The notes under the pieces: model-generated | What the model was told of the DNA's origin: nothing | The model's database searches: none | What the model saw: only the letters and a program-made list of their open reading frames with translations | Program-made: the position numbers and the translations under genes | In this document: piece by piece, positions 53,431 through 62,775 of the stretch | Numbering within the stretch: position 1 is the stretch's first letter | Layout of the letters: the number at the start of each line of letters is the position of its first letter | Source: JAJYUU01 sp963822955 | GTDB lineage: Bacteria > Actinomycetota > Actinomycetes > Streptosporangiales > Streptosporangiaceae | Assembly (NCBI GenBank): GCA_963822955.1 | Contig: CAWGJS010000008.1 | Span: forward strand, 186,001-250,000 | Length of the DNA stretch: 64,000 nt | Reading direction: 5' to 3'

Positions 53431-53853
53431 ATGATAAACAGCAGTGCGACCGTCTCCGCCGAACTCGCTATGGCGCTTGTGCTCCCCGACCAGGAGACGG
53501 CCCCCCTGGTGGCCACCCTCTCCTACGGCGCTGAGGACCCGTTCGCGATCCGGATGGCGTTCCACGTCGGCACCGACGAGCTTGTCGAGTGGACTTTCGC
53601 GCGTGACCTGCTGGCCGTCGGTATCGAAGGTGCCGTCGGCGAGGGCGACGTCCAGCTCTGGCCCGCCGATCAGGACGGCCGCGAGGTGCTGAACATCGTG
53701 CTGTCCTCGCCGTGCGGCGAGGCCCACTTCGAGGCGCCGCGCAGCTCGGCCGCTGCGTTCCTGCGGCGGACTTATGAGGTCATCGCGCCGGGCCACGAGG
53801 CCGACCACATCGACATCGACGGCGAGCTTGACGAGCTGCTGCTGCGCGCATAA
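53431..53853 (+). CDS. ssgB: SsgA-like sporulation and cell-division protein, SsgB type
   Basis: 140 residues. LATLSYGAEDPFAIRMAFHV is read as DPFAIRMAFHVG, then VEWTFARDLLAVGIEGAVGEGD and LNIVLSSPCGEAHFEAPRSS, then a C-terminal acidic HIDIDGELDELLLRA. Length and motif order match SsgB, which positions FtsZ for sporulation septa in Streptomyces. Its presence supports a mycelial, sporulating host. It is 112 bases after the sigma factor gene on the same strand and ends at a bidirectional terminator. Confidence 0.88.
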   Translation: MINSSATVSAELAMALVLPDQETAPLVATLSYGAEDPFAIRMAFHVGTDELVEWTFARDLLAVGIEGAVGEGDVQLWPADQDGREVLNIVLSSPCGEAHFEAPRSSAAAFLRRTYEVIAPGHEADHIDIDGELDELLLRA

Positions 53854-53870
53854 CGGCAGTCTCGCCCCCA

Positions 53871-53921
53871 GGCGATGCCCCGTCGCTGCTCCCCCCTTAA
53901 CGGCAGCTGCGGGGCATCGCC
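53871..53921. terminator. Bidirectional terminator hairpin between ssgB and the enoyl-CoA hydratase gene
   Basis: GGCGATGCCCCG (53871-53882) and CGGGGCATCGCC (53910-53921) pair perfectly over twelve bases around a 27-base loop. GTATTTTCTG follows on the plus strand. It lies between two convergent genes and should serve both. Confidence 0.8.
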
Positions 53922-53937
53922 GTATTTTCTGCCGCAG

Positions 53938-54702
53938 TTACTCGCCGCGCCAGACCGGCTCGCGCTTCTCCGCAAATGCGAGCGCGCCTTCCCTGGCATC
54001 CGCCGAGGTGAACACCGGCGTGATGATCTCGGCCTGGCGCCGGAACGCCTCCGCGCTGTTCCAGTCTCCCGACTCGGCAACCACCCGCTTGGTCGCGGTC
54101 AGCGCCAGCGGGCCGCCGAGGGCGATCCGTGCCGCAAGATCCCGTGCCGCGGCGAGCGCCTCGCCCGCCGCGACTAGCTGGTTGACCAGGCCCGCCTGGT
54201 GAAGCCGGGCGGCCGGGTAGTGCTCGCCGGTCAGCGCGATCTCCATGGCGAGGTGGTAGGGGATCCGCTTCGGCAGCCGGAGCAGCCCGCCGGCCCCCGC
54301 GACCAGGCTGCGCCTGACCTCGGGCAGGCCGAACTTGGCTGCCTCGCTCGCCACCACCAGGTCGCAGGCCAGCACCAGCTCGAAGCCGCCCGCCAGCGCA
54401 TATCCCTCCACCGCCGCGATGATCGGCTTGGCCGGCGGCCGCTCCACGATGCCGCCGAACCCGCGGTCGGCGAAGCTTGGCGAATCGCCCGCCAGGAAGC
54501 CCTTGAGGTCCATGCCGGCGCTGAACGTGCCGCCCGCTCCGGTCAGGATCAGGACCTGAGCGTCCTTGCTGGCGTCGAGTTCCTCGACGGCCGCGGCGAT
54601 GCCACGAGCGACGGCGCCGTTGACGGCGTTCCTGGCCTCGGGCCGGTTGATGGTGATGACGGCAACGCCGTCGCTTACCTCGGTCAGGACTTCATCGGAC
54701 AT
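53938..54702 (-). CDS. Enoyl-CoA hydratase/isomerase (crotonase family)
   Basis: 254 residues. The oxyanion-hole segments are LTGAGGTFSAGMDLKGF near residue 52 and AVEGYALAGGFELVLACDLV near 98. FGLPEVRRSLVAGAGGLLRLP carries a conserved Glu. It probably hydrates enoyl-CoA esters or acts on a related CoA substrate. It begins 12 bases after the SDR stop, so the two form a dehydrogenase-hydratase operon suited to beta-oxidation-type steps. Confidence 0.88.
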   Translation of the reverse strand: MSDEVLTEVSDGVAVITINRPEARNAVNGAVARGIAAAVEELDASKDAQVLILTGAGGTFSAGMDLKGFLAGDSPSFADRGFGGIVERPPAKPIIAAVEGYALAGGFELVLACDLVVASEAAKFGLPEVRRSLVAGAGGLLRLPKRIPYHLAMEIALTGEHYPAARLHQAGLVNQLVAAGEALAAARDLAARIALGGPLALTATKRVVAESGDWNSAEAFRRQAEIITPVFTSADAREGALAFAEKREPVWRGE

Positions 54703-54714
54703 GCCTGCGGATCC

Positions 54715-55488
54715 TTACTTCGGCTGGAATCGGATGCCGCCGTCGAAGCGGATGGTCTCGGCATTCATGTAGTCGTTCTCGATCAGCATCCGGACCAGGT
54801 GAGCAAACTCCGCGGCCGTGCCCATCCGCTTCGGGAACACCACCGGGGCGGCGAGCTTGGCCTTGAACTCCTCGCTGCCCGGCCCGGTGCCGTAGATCGG
54901 GGTATCGATGATCCCCGGGCAGATCGTGTTCACCCGGACGCCGATCGCAGCTAGGTCACGAGCCGCCGGAACGGTCATGCCGATGATGCCGCCCTTGGAT
55001 GCCGAGTAGGCCAGCTGGCCGGTCTGCCCTTCAATCCCGGCGATCGACGCGGTATTGATCACCACGCCGCGGGCGCCGTCCGCATCGGTCGGCTCCGTCT
55101 TTGCCACGGCCGCGGCGCCGATGCTCATCAGGTTGAAGGTGCCGATGAGGTTGATGTCGATCACCTTGCCGAAGGCTGCCCGGTCATGCGGCTCACCGTC
55201 CCTGCCCACGGTCCGCTGGGCCCAGCCGATGCCCGCACAGCTCACCACGTACCGCAGCGGCGCGCCGAGCGACGCCGCGACTTCCACTGCGGCCCGCACC
55301 GACTCAGCGTCACTGACGTCGGTCCGCGCGAAGATGCCGCCGACCTCGTCGGCCAGCGCCTTCCCGCGCTCGGAGTTGAGGTCGGCGACGACGACCTTAC
55401 TGCCGCCTGAAGCCAGCTCGCGGACAGTCGCTTCGCCGAGGCCGCTGGCCCCTCCGGAGACGATTGCAGCGGTTCCGTTGAGTTTCAT
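54715..55488 (-). CDS. Short-chain dehydrogenase (3-hydroxyacyl-CoA dehydrogenase type II-like)
   Basis: 257 residues. The cofactor loop is IVSGGASGLGEATVREL, with D in VVVADLNSE favouring NAD. The catalytic Ser is in NTASIAGIEGQTGQ and Tyr-Lys in LAYSASKGGIIGM. CPGIIDTPIYG follows. The N-x-N region and the FNLMSIGAAA helix are like human HSD10-type enzymes. It oxidises 3-hydroxyacyl-CoA or similar alcohols. It is co-transcribed with the downstream crotonase and divergent from an MFS transporter. Confidence 0.88.
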   Translation of the reverse strand: MKLNGTAAIVSGGASGLGEATVRELASGGSKVVVADLNSERGKALADEVGGIFARTDVSDAESVRAAVEVAASLGAPLRYVVSCAGIGWAQRTVGRDGEPHDRAAFGKVIDINLIGTFNLMSIGAAAVAKTEPTDADGARGVVINTASIAGIEGQTGQLAYSASKGGIIGMTVPAARDLAAIGVRVNTICPGIIDTPIYGTGPGSEEFKAKLAAPVVFPKRMGTAAEFAHLVRMLIENDYMNAETIRFDGGIRFQPK

Positions 55489-55651
55489 GGCCGGAGCATA
55501 CTTGGCGTCGGCGGACCGGCACCGAACGGGGTTCGGCTATCACCGGCGCGACGGAATGTCGGTGCCGTGCCGTAGCGTTGCGCCAGGTGGCACGTGGGCC
55601 AGCGCCCTCCCGGCAGAGGCCGTGCCCGCTCGCAGGCAGGGGAGGACGGCA

Positions 55652-57262
55652 GTGGCCGCAGTCGCAGCGCAGCCGAGGCAGCGCGCGAACCCGTGGGTGA
55701 TCCTGGTGGTCGTCTCGATCGGGTTCTTCATGACGTTGCTCGATCTGACGATCGTCAACATCGCGATCCCCAACATGATCACCAAGCTGCATGCCTCGCT
55801 CGATGACATCCTGTGGGTGATCAATGCCTACGCGCTGGTGCTGGCAGTACTTCTCATCACCGCTGGCCGCCTGGGCGACCTGGTCGGACAGCGCACGGTG
55901 TTCTTCGCCGGCATCGCCGTGTTCACGCTCGCGTCGGCGGCCTGCGGCTTCGCGCCGTCGCCTGGCTACCTTATTGCCTTCCGCGCGGTCCAGGGCCTCG
56001 GGGCCGCCATGCTGATGCCCCAGACTCTGGCCATCCTGACCATGGTGTTCCCGCCTGAACGGCGCGGCGCGGCATTCGGCGTCTGGGGAGCGGTGGCTGG
56101 CGTGGCCACGATCGCGGGCCCGACGCTGGGCGGCCTGCTGGTCACGGCGTTCGACTGGCGGTACATCTTCTTCATCAACGTGCCGATCGGCATCGTCGTG
56201 CTCGTGCTGACGGTGTTCCTCATCCCGGACCTGCGTACCGGGCGCAGGCACAGCTTCGACGTCAGCGGCATCGTGGTGGCGAGTCTCGCGCTGCTGGCGA
56301 TCTGCTATGCGCTCGTCGAGGGCCAGAAGTACAACTGGGGCACGATCACCTCGTTCATCTCGATCCCGCTGCTGCTCGGCGTCGGCATCGTGCTGCTGGG
56401 CGTCTTCCTGTACTTGCAGTCCAGTCGCCAGGACGGGGAGCCGCTCGTGCCGTTCTCCCTGTTCAAGGACCGGAACTACACCCTCATGAACATTGTCGCT
56501 GGCTTCATCGCCATCGGCATGCTCGGGATCTTCCTGCCGTTCTCGATATACCTGCAGTCGGTACTCGGGTTCTCGGCCCTGAAGGCTGGCCTGACCATGG
56601 CGCCAGCATCGCTGGTCTCGATGTTCGTCGCGCCCGTCGCCGGGCGCATGTCCGACCGCATCGGCGGCAAGTACATCCTGATGGTCGGACTGCTGCTGTT
56701 CGGGGGCGGGATGGGGGCCATCGCGCTGATCGCTCAGCCCAACTCCGCCTGGTATGACTTCCTCGCCCCGCAGTTCGTGGCCGGCATCGGCATCGGCTGC
56801 ACGTTCGCGCCGATGACCACGGTGGCGATGCGCAATGTCAGCCCGATGATGGCCGGCGCCGCCTCCGGCGTCTTCAACACTACGCGCCAGGTCGGCACCG
56901 TGATCGGCACCGCGGGCGTGGGTGCCCTACTGCAGAACCGCCTCATCGCCGGGTTCACCGATCAGGTGACACGGCTCGGCGCGGCCCTGCCGGCCGCGGC
57001 CCGCGACAAGCTGCAGGCAGGCTTCCAGTCGGCGGCCAGGGGCGGCCTGGAGGTGGGCTCCGGCAAGCGCGCCGCCGGACTGCCCGGTGAGATCTTCACT
57101 CACGGCTTCGTCCAGGCCATGCGGCCGACGATTGCAGTGCCGATCGCCTTCCTGCTCGCGGCGGCGGTCAGCTGCCTGTTCATCAAGCAGAGGGCGACCG
57201 GTCAGGCCGATGACACCCGGCCGGCCGAGGTCAGCGAGCCGAGCGCCACCGCGGCCGGCTGA
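55652..57262 (+). CDS. MFS exporter of the DHA2/EmrB-QacA family (14 membrane segments)
   Basis: 536 residues from GTG six bases after GGAGG; the frame is open for another 200 codons upstream but has no ribosome site and overlaps the SDR gene. LDLTIVNIAIPNM near residue 31 is the DHA2 signature, and VGQRTVFFAGIAVF, GAAMLMPQTLAIL and FPPERRGAAFGVWGAVAGVA are typical. About 14 hydrophobic segments are countable. The C-terminal ~35 residues are cytoplasmic. Likely a proton-driven drug or metabolite exporter. No adjacent TetR gene is present. Confidence 0.9.
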   Translation: MAAVAAQPRQRANPWVILVVVSIGFFMTLLDLTIVNIAIPNMITKLHASLDDILWVINAYALVLAVLLITAGRLGDLVGQRTVFFAGIAVFTLASAACGFAPSPGYLIAFRAVQGLGAAMLMPQTLAILTMVFPPERRGAAFGVWGAVAGVATIAGPTLGGLLVTAFDWRYIFFINVPIGIVVLVLTVFLIPDLRTGRRHSFDVSGIVVASLALLAICYALVEGQKYNWGTITSFISIPLLLGVGIVLLGVFLYLQSSRQDGEPLVPFSLFKDRNYTLMNIVAGFIAIGMLGIFLPFSIYLQSVLGFSALKAGLTMAPASLVSMFVAPVAGRMSDRIGGKYILMVGLLLFGGGMGAIALIAQPNSAWYDFLAPQFVAGIGIGCTFAPMTTVAMRNVSPMMAGAASGVFNTTRQVGTVIGTAGVGALLQNRLIAGFTDQVTRLGAALPAAARDKLQAGFQSAARGGLEVGSGKRAAGLPGEIFTHGFVQAMRPTIAVPIAFLLAAAVSCLFIKQRATGQADDTRPAEVSEPSATAAG

Positions 57263-58656
57263 GCGATTCGGTCAGCCGGGCGACCAGGAGCTCGGCGTCC
57301 CAGTCCCTGCGCGCGACTCCGCACATGGTCGGGCCGTCTTCGAAGGGGAACCGGTCAGCGAACGCCGGACGCAGGTCCGACAGCCAGACGGCGTCGGGAT
57401 CGTACCCGGCGAAGAACGGCCTGCCCACCAGTGACGGGTCGCGCGACTGGATCATGTGCAGCACGAAGACCCGCTGCCCGGCAATCTCCGTCACGCCGTC
57501 GACGCACACCTTGCCCGGAGTGGCGGACATCGAGGGGCCGCGAACCGTGCGGCACAGCCCGGAGACGCTGCTGTAGGCATCGCGGAAGATCTCGTACCGC
57601 GCGGGCAAGCGGCACAGCAAAGTAGCCCTGCGGTCCGGTGTCCCGCTCCACGAACATGTAATAGGGCACAAGGCCTTGCCGCAGCTGCGTCCGCCACATC
57701 TTCGACCAGGTGGCGGGATCGTCGTTGATGGTGCGGATCAGCGGTGCCTGGGTGCGGATCACGCGCGCCAGCCGCACGGATCCGGCTGATCGCGGTGGCA
57801 ACCAGCCGCGGCTCGAGCTCACGCGGGTGCGAGAAGTGCGCCATCAGCGCCAGCGTCTTCCCGGCCGCGCACACCTCCTCGAACAGCCGTAGCGTGTCGT
57901 CGGCGTCCGGATCGGTGACGAACCGCTGTGGCCAGTACGACCAGCGACTTGGTTCCGATGCGGATGGACTCGATGTGCTCAAGCCCCGGGCCGAGCAGCG
58001 GTTCGACGTACCTGCGCAGCACAGCTGCGCCCATGATCATCGGATCGCCGCCGGTGATGAGGACGCTCGTGACCTCGGGGTGAGCTCGCAGGTAGCTCGT
58101 CATCCGGTCGACGTCGTCGGTCGCCATCTTCAGGTCAGGCTCGCCCACGAACTGCGCCCAGCGGAAGCAGTAGGTGCAGTAGGCGTGGCAGGTCTGGCCC
58201 TGCTTAGGAAAGACCAGGACGGTCTCGGGGTATTTGTGTTGCATGCCCGGCAGCGGCTCGTCTGCGAGCTCCGGCACGTTCAGCGCGAGCTGACCGGCCG
58301 GGTGGGGATTGAGGCGCATCCGGACGGAGTGCGCCATCGCCTGGATCTCCTGCTCGGGCGCTCCGCGCGAGAGCAATGTCGGCGATCGGCGCGAGGTCTT
58401 CAAACGGAAGCATGTCCGCCTGCGGGAAGACGAGCCGGTAGATCGGATCGTCGGGGGCTGCTGACCAGTCGATCAGCGACTCGAGCACGTAATCATTGGT
58501 GCGAAACGGCAGCACCGTGGCAACGGCCCGGACCGCAAGCCGGTCCGCCTCGCCCAGTCCTGCCCTAGCCGTCAGCTGATCGAGGTGCTTGGCGCTGTAC
58601 GCCCGGAACCTGCGGCCCTGCGCGGGAACAAACGGTGAAATGTCTTGAACGCTCAT
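57231..58656 (-). pseudogene. Lysine 2,3-aminomutase-like radical SAM protein with about four frameshifts
   Basis: ATG five bases after GGAGGGAG. The first frame gives FRAYSAKHLDQLTARAGL and FRTNDYVLESLIDWSAAPDD. The second gives NPHPAGQLALNVP, then the radical-SAM cysteines in GQTCHAYCTYCFRWAQF (CxxxCxxC) and TSVLITGGDPMIM. Three further frames carry QRFVTDPDADDTLRLFEE, LIRTINDDPATWSKMWRTQL and LMIQSRDP-type C-terminal sequence to 57231. The breaks lie near 58370, 57960, 57780 and 57610. The protein resembles KamA-type aminomutases, which use an iron-sulfur cluster, SAM and PLP. So many breaks could mean decay or poor local sequence. Confidence 0.65.
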
Positions 58657-59101
58657 GCAACTCCCTCCGGCCGCCGCGGAGCGGCGCCCTGGCTGTTGGC
58701 ATGATCTCCCCGTGTCATGTCGCCGTCAGGCGTGCTAGCTCTTTATGTTCCCGGTCCCGCCACATCAGACGCCCTTGACCCTGGCGACGTTTCCGTTCGG
58801 CCGGTCAAAGAGGTAACGATTAGAAAACGCTCGGGAGCCGCTCAGTGTTGCCTGCGGCATCTCAAACTTTCGTGTCACCACCTTTGCCACCGCTTTCCCG
58901 GCGGGTCCCACGCCGGGATGCGCATCTACCTAGTGACATTAGCCCCAAACGGATCAGCTGTTGGCCGTCGCCGGCCAAGAGGAGGCTGGTCAGTGAGAAG
59001 CTAGGCGGCATGGGGGATACCAGGCAGGTAGCGCGCTGAGCCGGCCAGCGGACCCGCCCACTGCGGCAGCGGCTCAGCCATTCCCCGAGACTGGCGGCGA
59101 G
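58657..59101. other. Gene-free divergent region between the KamA-like gene and plsX
   Basis: No coding frame, RNA gene or clear repeat seen in 445 bases. It presumably holds both promoters. Confidence 0.45.
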
Positions 59102-60172
59102 ATGGCGGCCGGCACGGAGCTGAGCCCATCTGCCAGGCCGCCCAGGATGATCGCTGTCGACGCCATGGGCGGCGATCACGCTCCGGACGAGATCGTGGCC
59201 GGCGCTGTTGCGGCCTCGCGCGAACTCGGGATCCGGATCGCCCTGACTGGCCGGCCAGGCCAGCTCCGGCCGTTGCTCGCCAAGGGCGGGCCCGCCGCGA
59301 ACGTCTACATCGAGGCGGCCGAGGATTCCCTTGCCATGGACGAGGGCGCGCTGGCCAGCTGGCGCCGCCCCCGGTCGAGCATCGCGGTGGCGTGCCAGCT
59401 CGTCCGTCGCGGCCAGGCGGGCGCGGTGATGTCAGCCGGATCCACCGGCGCCGTCGTGGCGACGGCGCAGATGCGGCTGCGGCCGCTGCCAGGAGTCGGC
59501 CGCCCAGCGCTCGCCGTCGCCCTGCCGACGCGGCCCAAGCCGACCGTGCTGATCGACGCCGGCGCCATCGCGGACCCCAAGCCCGAGATGCTCGGCGTGT
59601 TCGCGCAGCTCGGCGTCGCGTACGCGGAGATCGCCTTCGGCATCTCCCAGCCGAGAGTTGGCCTGCTGACGATCGGGTCAGAGCCGGGCAAGGGAAACAA
59701 GCTCGTCCGCAGGGGACACGAACTGCTGAGCTCCGATCCGCCCCACGGCGGCCTGCCGATCAACTTCGCCGGGAACGTCGAAGGCGGCGACCTGCTAGCC
59801 GGCAAGGTCGACGTGATCGTGGCGGACGGATTTACCGGGAATGTCGCGCTCAAGGCACTGGAGGGTACCGCCCGCTACGCGGCAGGTCAGGTTCGCGGGC
59901 TGATCGGCGGCTCACGGTCGGCGCGATTCGGCGCCATGTTCCAGCGCCGGGCGCTCCGCGAGCTATCCGATCGGTTTGACCCCGAGACATATGGCGGCGG
60001 CGCGCTACTCGGGCTGGAGGCCACCATCGTCATCGCGCATGGCGCCGTGACGGCTCGCGGCGCCGCGGCGGCGTGCCGGCTGGCAGCCGAGCTCACCGAG
60101 CGGCACATCACCGAGCGGATCAGAGAGCGCCTCGGACCCAGCCGGGGCGGCCACTTCCTGCGGCGGCCCTGA
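59102..60172 (+). CDS. plsX: Phosphate acyltransferase PlsX
   Basis: 356 residues. RMIAVDAMGGDHAPDEIVAG is the family start, preceded by about 15 extra residues. SAGSTGAVVATAQMRL, LLTIGSEPGKGNKLVRRGHE and NFAGNVEGGDLLAGKVDVIV follow, then ADGFTGNVALKALEG. PlsX makes acyl-phosphate from acyl-ACP for membrane phospholipid synthesis. The usual neighbours rpmF, acpP or rnc are not adjacent; argS follows after 38 bases instead. Confidence 0.93.
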   Translation: MAAGTELSPSARPPRMIAVDAMGGDHAPDEIVAGAVAASRELGIRIALTGRPGQLRPLLAKGGPAANVYIEAAEDSLAMDEGALASWRRPRSSIAVACQLVRRGQAGAVMSAGSTGAVVATAQMRLRPLPGVGRPALAVALPTRPKPTVLIDAGAIADPKPEMLGVFAQLGVAYAEIAFGISQPRVGLLTIGSEPGKGNKLVRRGHELLSSDPPHGGLPINFAGNVEGGDLLAGKVDVIVADGFTGNVALKALEGTARYAAGQVRGLIGGSRSARFGAMFQRRALRELSDRFDPETYGGGALLGLEATIVIAHGAVTARGAAAACRLAAELTERHITERIRERLGPSRGGHFLRRP

Positions 60173-60210
60173 TCCCGATAAACCGGCAGACGGCCCGGTA
60201 GGCTAATCAG

Positions 60211-61938
60211 ATGACAGACCCGGAAGCAGCGCTCGGCGCGCTCGTGCAGCAGGCACTGGCGGACGAGTTCGGCCCCCAGTTCTCCGGCGCCGATCCGCTG
60301 ATCCGGCCGTCTTCTTTTGCCGACTTCCAGTCCAACATTGCGCTCTCGCTCGCCAAGCGGCTCGGCCAGCCGTCGCGCGACGTCGCCGGGCCGCTGGCTA
60401 GTCGGCTGGCCGCGGCGCCGGCTGTGGCCAGCGCCGAGGTGAGCGGCCCCGGCTTCATCAACATCACCCTCACCGACCAGTGGATCGCCGATCAGTCAAG
60501 CGCTCAGCTGGCTGATCCCCGGCTCGGCGTAGAGCGCGCCGAGCCCGCGCAGCGGGTCGTCGTGGACTACTCGGCGCCCAACGTAGCCAAAGAAATGCAC
60601 GTCGGGCATCTGAGAACCACTATCGTCGGGGACGCCGTCGTCCGCGTCCTTGAGTACCTTGGGCACGACGTCATCCGGGGAAACCACATCGGCGACTGGG
60701 GCACGCAGTTCGGCCTCCTGCTCGAGCATCTGCTCGACATTGGCGAACAGGCCGCCTACGACCAGCTCGCGGCTGGTGAAATCAACGACTTCTACCAGGC
60801 CGCGAAGCAGAAATTCGACGACGACCCAGCGTTTGCCGACCGGGCCCGCGGCCGGGTGGTGGCGCTGCAGTCAGGTGATCCCGAGTCGGTTCGGCTCTGG
60901 CAGCTTCTCGTGGGCGACAGCGAGCAGTACTACAACGCCATCTACGGGCGGCTCGTCGTCACGCTGACGGACGCGGACCTGGCCCCGGAGAGCTTCTACA
61001 ACGACATGCTGGCCGACGTCTGCGATGAGCTGGAGTCGCTCGGCGTGGCCGTGATCAGCGAGGGTGCCTTGTGCGCATTCCCGCCCGGCTTCACCGCGCG
61101 GGACGGGAGCCCGCTGCCGATCATCTTGCGCAAGAGCGACGGCGGCTACGGTTACGACACCACGGACATGGCCGCCATCAGGTACCGGCTGCGCGACCTT
61201 GGCGCCGACCGGCTGATCTACGTGGTCGGCTCGGAGCAGGCCCTGCACTTCGCCATGATCTTCGCCGTGGCCCGGCAGGCGGGCTGGCTCACTGACAAGG
61301 TCCGCGCCGAGCACGCTGCGATCGGGCTGGTGTCCGGCGCGGACGGCAAGCGGTTCCGCACCAGGTCCGGTGGCTCCGTCAAGCTCATCGCGCTGATCGA
61401 CGAGGCCGTCGAGCGCGCCGGCGAGGTCATCAAGGACCGCTACGGCGACCCCGCGCAGCGCAGCCAGATCGCCGAGGCCGTCGGAATCGGTGCGCTCAAG
61501 TACGGCGACCTGTCAGTCGCGAGGGACTCTGGCTACTCGCTCGACTTCGACCGGCTGCTCGCGCTATCCGGAAACACCGGCCCCTACCTTCAGTACGCGG
61601 CCGCGCGGATCCGCTCGATCTTCGCCAGGGCGGGCCTGGATCCGGCCGACGCAACCGGGCCCATCCGCCTCGGCAACCAGGCGGAACGGGCGCTCGCCCT
61701 GCGCTTGCTCGGGCTGGGCCGGGCGGTTGACGACGTGGCCGCGGCCGCTGAGCCGCACAAGCTGGCGGGCTTCCTGTTCGAGCTGGCCAGTGCGTTCACG
61801 ACGTTCTACGAGCAGTGCCCTGTGCTGAGCGCCGAGGGCGAGACGCGGCGCAGCCGCCTCGCGCTGTGCGCGCTCAGCTTGCGCGTGCTGGTTACGGGCC
61901 TCGGACTACTGGGAATCCCGGTGCCAGATCGCATGTAA
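60211..61938 (+). CDS. argS: Arginyl-tRNA synthetase
   Basis: 575 residues. The N-terminal Add1 domain contains SFADFQSNIALSLAKRLGQ. The class I core has YSAPNVAKEMHVGHLRTTIV with the H-V-G-H motif near residue 130, then GNHIGDWGTQFGLL. SGADGKRFRTRSGGSVKL stands at the KMSKS position, which is degenerate in ArgRS generally. The anticodon-binding C-terminus ends in GLGLLGIPVPDRM, with the typical penultimate region. It charges tRNA-Arg. It is probably co-transcribed with plsX. Confidence 0.96.
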   Translation: MTDPEAALGALVQQALADEFGPQFSGADPLIRPSSFADFQSNIALSLAKRLGQPSRDVAGPLASRLAAAPAVASAEVSGPGFINITLTDQWIADQSSAQLADPRLGVERAEPAQRVVVDYSAPNVAKEMHVGHLRTTIVGDAVVRVLEYLGHDVIRGNHIGDWGTQFGLLLEHLLDIGEQAAYDQLAAGEINDFYQAAKQKFDDDPAFADRARGRVVALQSGDPESVRLWQLLVGDSEQYYNAIYGRLVVTLTDADLAPESFYNDMLADVCDELESLGVAVISEGALCAFPPGFTARDGSPLPIILRKSDGGYGYDTTDMAAIRYRLRDLGADRLIYVVGSEQALHFAMIFAVARQAGWLTDKVRAEHAAIGLVSGADGKRFRTRSGGSVKLIALIDEAVERAGEVIKDRYGDPAQRSQIAEAVGIGALKYGDLSVARDSGYSLDFDRLLALSGNTGPYLQYAAARIRSIFARAGLDPADATGPIRLGNQAERALALRLLGLGRAVDDVAAAAEPHKLAGFLFELASAFTTFYEQCPVLSAEGETRRSRLALCALSLRVLVTGLGLLGIPVPDRM

Positions 61939-61977
61939 CAACCGCTATTTCGTGTTGCGAAATGCTTTACTGGTCTT

Positions 61978-61994
61978 CCCGGGAACATCCCGGG
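61978..61994 (+). terminator. GC hairpin downstream of argS
   Basis: Two CCCGGG blocks (61978-61983 and 61989-61994) pair around AACAT about 40 bases after the argS stop; a smaller ATTTCG/CGAAAT stem lies just before. No U-tract. Possibly a terminator. Confidence 0.35.
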
Positions 61995-62038
61995 CGGGAC
62001 CACCCGTTTGCACAAACTCCGCGGTCAGGCTGGCTCCT

Positions 62039-62647
62039 ATGGACAATTCTCAACTCGGCCCGGTTAGCCCGGCTGGCGACTCCGCTCTGGCAGCGCGATC
62101 CGGCCGGGTCAAGCGAGTCGTGACAACCGTCGCGGCCGGCGCGATCCTGCTCGGCAGCGGTGTGGCTATCGGCCTGGCGGTCACCTCTGGCGCCACGGCA
62201 GCGACCACGCCCACTGTGGCCCGCGCTGCGGGACCCGGGGTCGGCAAGTGCGCCAAGATCGTTCAGGATCTTCGTAGCCATCCCGCCTTCGCCAGGAGCC
62301 ACCCCGCCCTGGTTACGCGGGTGCGCGCATACTGCAGGAACCCGCTGCTGCGTCTGGTGGCCGTCGGCGGCGAGTACGGCCAGGTGACGTTCCAGACCAA
62401 GAGCGGCCCGAAGACGGCCACGTTCGAGCGCGGCACCATTGACTCCGTCACCGGGTCCTCGTTCGTCGTCCAGGCCCCGGACGGCACGAAAGAGACCTGG
62501 ACCGTCATCGCCAGTACCAAGATGCGAGAGATCGGCCATCCGCAGGCTAAGGCCCAGCTCACTACCGGCGACCAGGTCGTCGTCATCGGATTGGTGACGT
62601 CCAGCGGCAAGGACGCCCGGCTGGTAGGGATCCGACAGGCCAGCTAG
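62039..62647 (+). CDS. Exported or membrane-anchored protein of unknown function
   Basis: 202 residues from ATG with no strong ribosome site; the frame extends upstream but through the hairpin region. RVKRVVTTVAAGAILLGSGVAIGLAVTSGATA near residues 23-54 is a signal or anchor helix. The mature part has an Arg-rich helical stretch with two Cys (GKCAKIVQDL and RAYCRNPLLR). It then has a small beta domain (FERGTIDSVTGSSFVVQAPD, TGDQVVVIGLVTSSGKDARL) like DUF5666-type OB domains. It precedes a two-component system in the same direction. No function is assigned. Confidence 0.65.
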   Translation: MDNSQLGPVSPAGDSALAARSGRVKRVVTTVAAGAILLGSGVAIGLAVTSGATAATTPTVARAAGPGVGKCAKIVQDLRSHPAFARSHPALVTRVRAYCRNPLLRLVAVGGEYGQVTFQTKSGPKTATFERGTIDSVTGSSFVVQAPDGTKETWTVIASTKMREIGHPQAKAQLTTGDQVVVIGLVTSSGKDARLVGIRQAS

Positions 62648-62689
62648 CCGCACCTCGCGAGCCCACGGCAGCCGCGACCGCGCGGCGGT

Positions 62690-62734
62690 AAGGTGCAGCG
62701 CAGCAAGGTGCAGCGCGGCAGATTGCAGCGCAGC
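62690..62734. repeat. Three 15-bp direct repeats upstream of the response regulator
   Basis: AAGGTGCAGCGCAGC, AAGGTGCAGCGCGGC and AGATTGCAGCGCAGC follow head to tail at 62690-62704, 62705-62719 and 62720-62734. Two copies of GGCCGCGAA-ACGAC come next. They end about 40 bases before the start codon, where an OmpR-type regulator could bind its own promoter. Confidence 0.6.
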
Positions 62735-62775
62735 GCGGCCGCGAAACGACGGCCGCGAACGACGCCGGGAACGTA

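Noticed and set aside
55055..55651. 200-residue N-terminal extension of the MFS exporter
   Set aside because: It is antisense to the SDR gene and lacks a ribosome site, while GTG at 55652 has a well-placed GGAGG.
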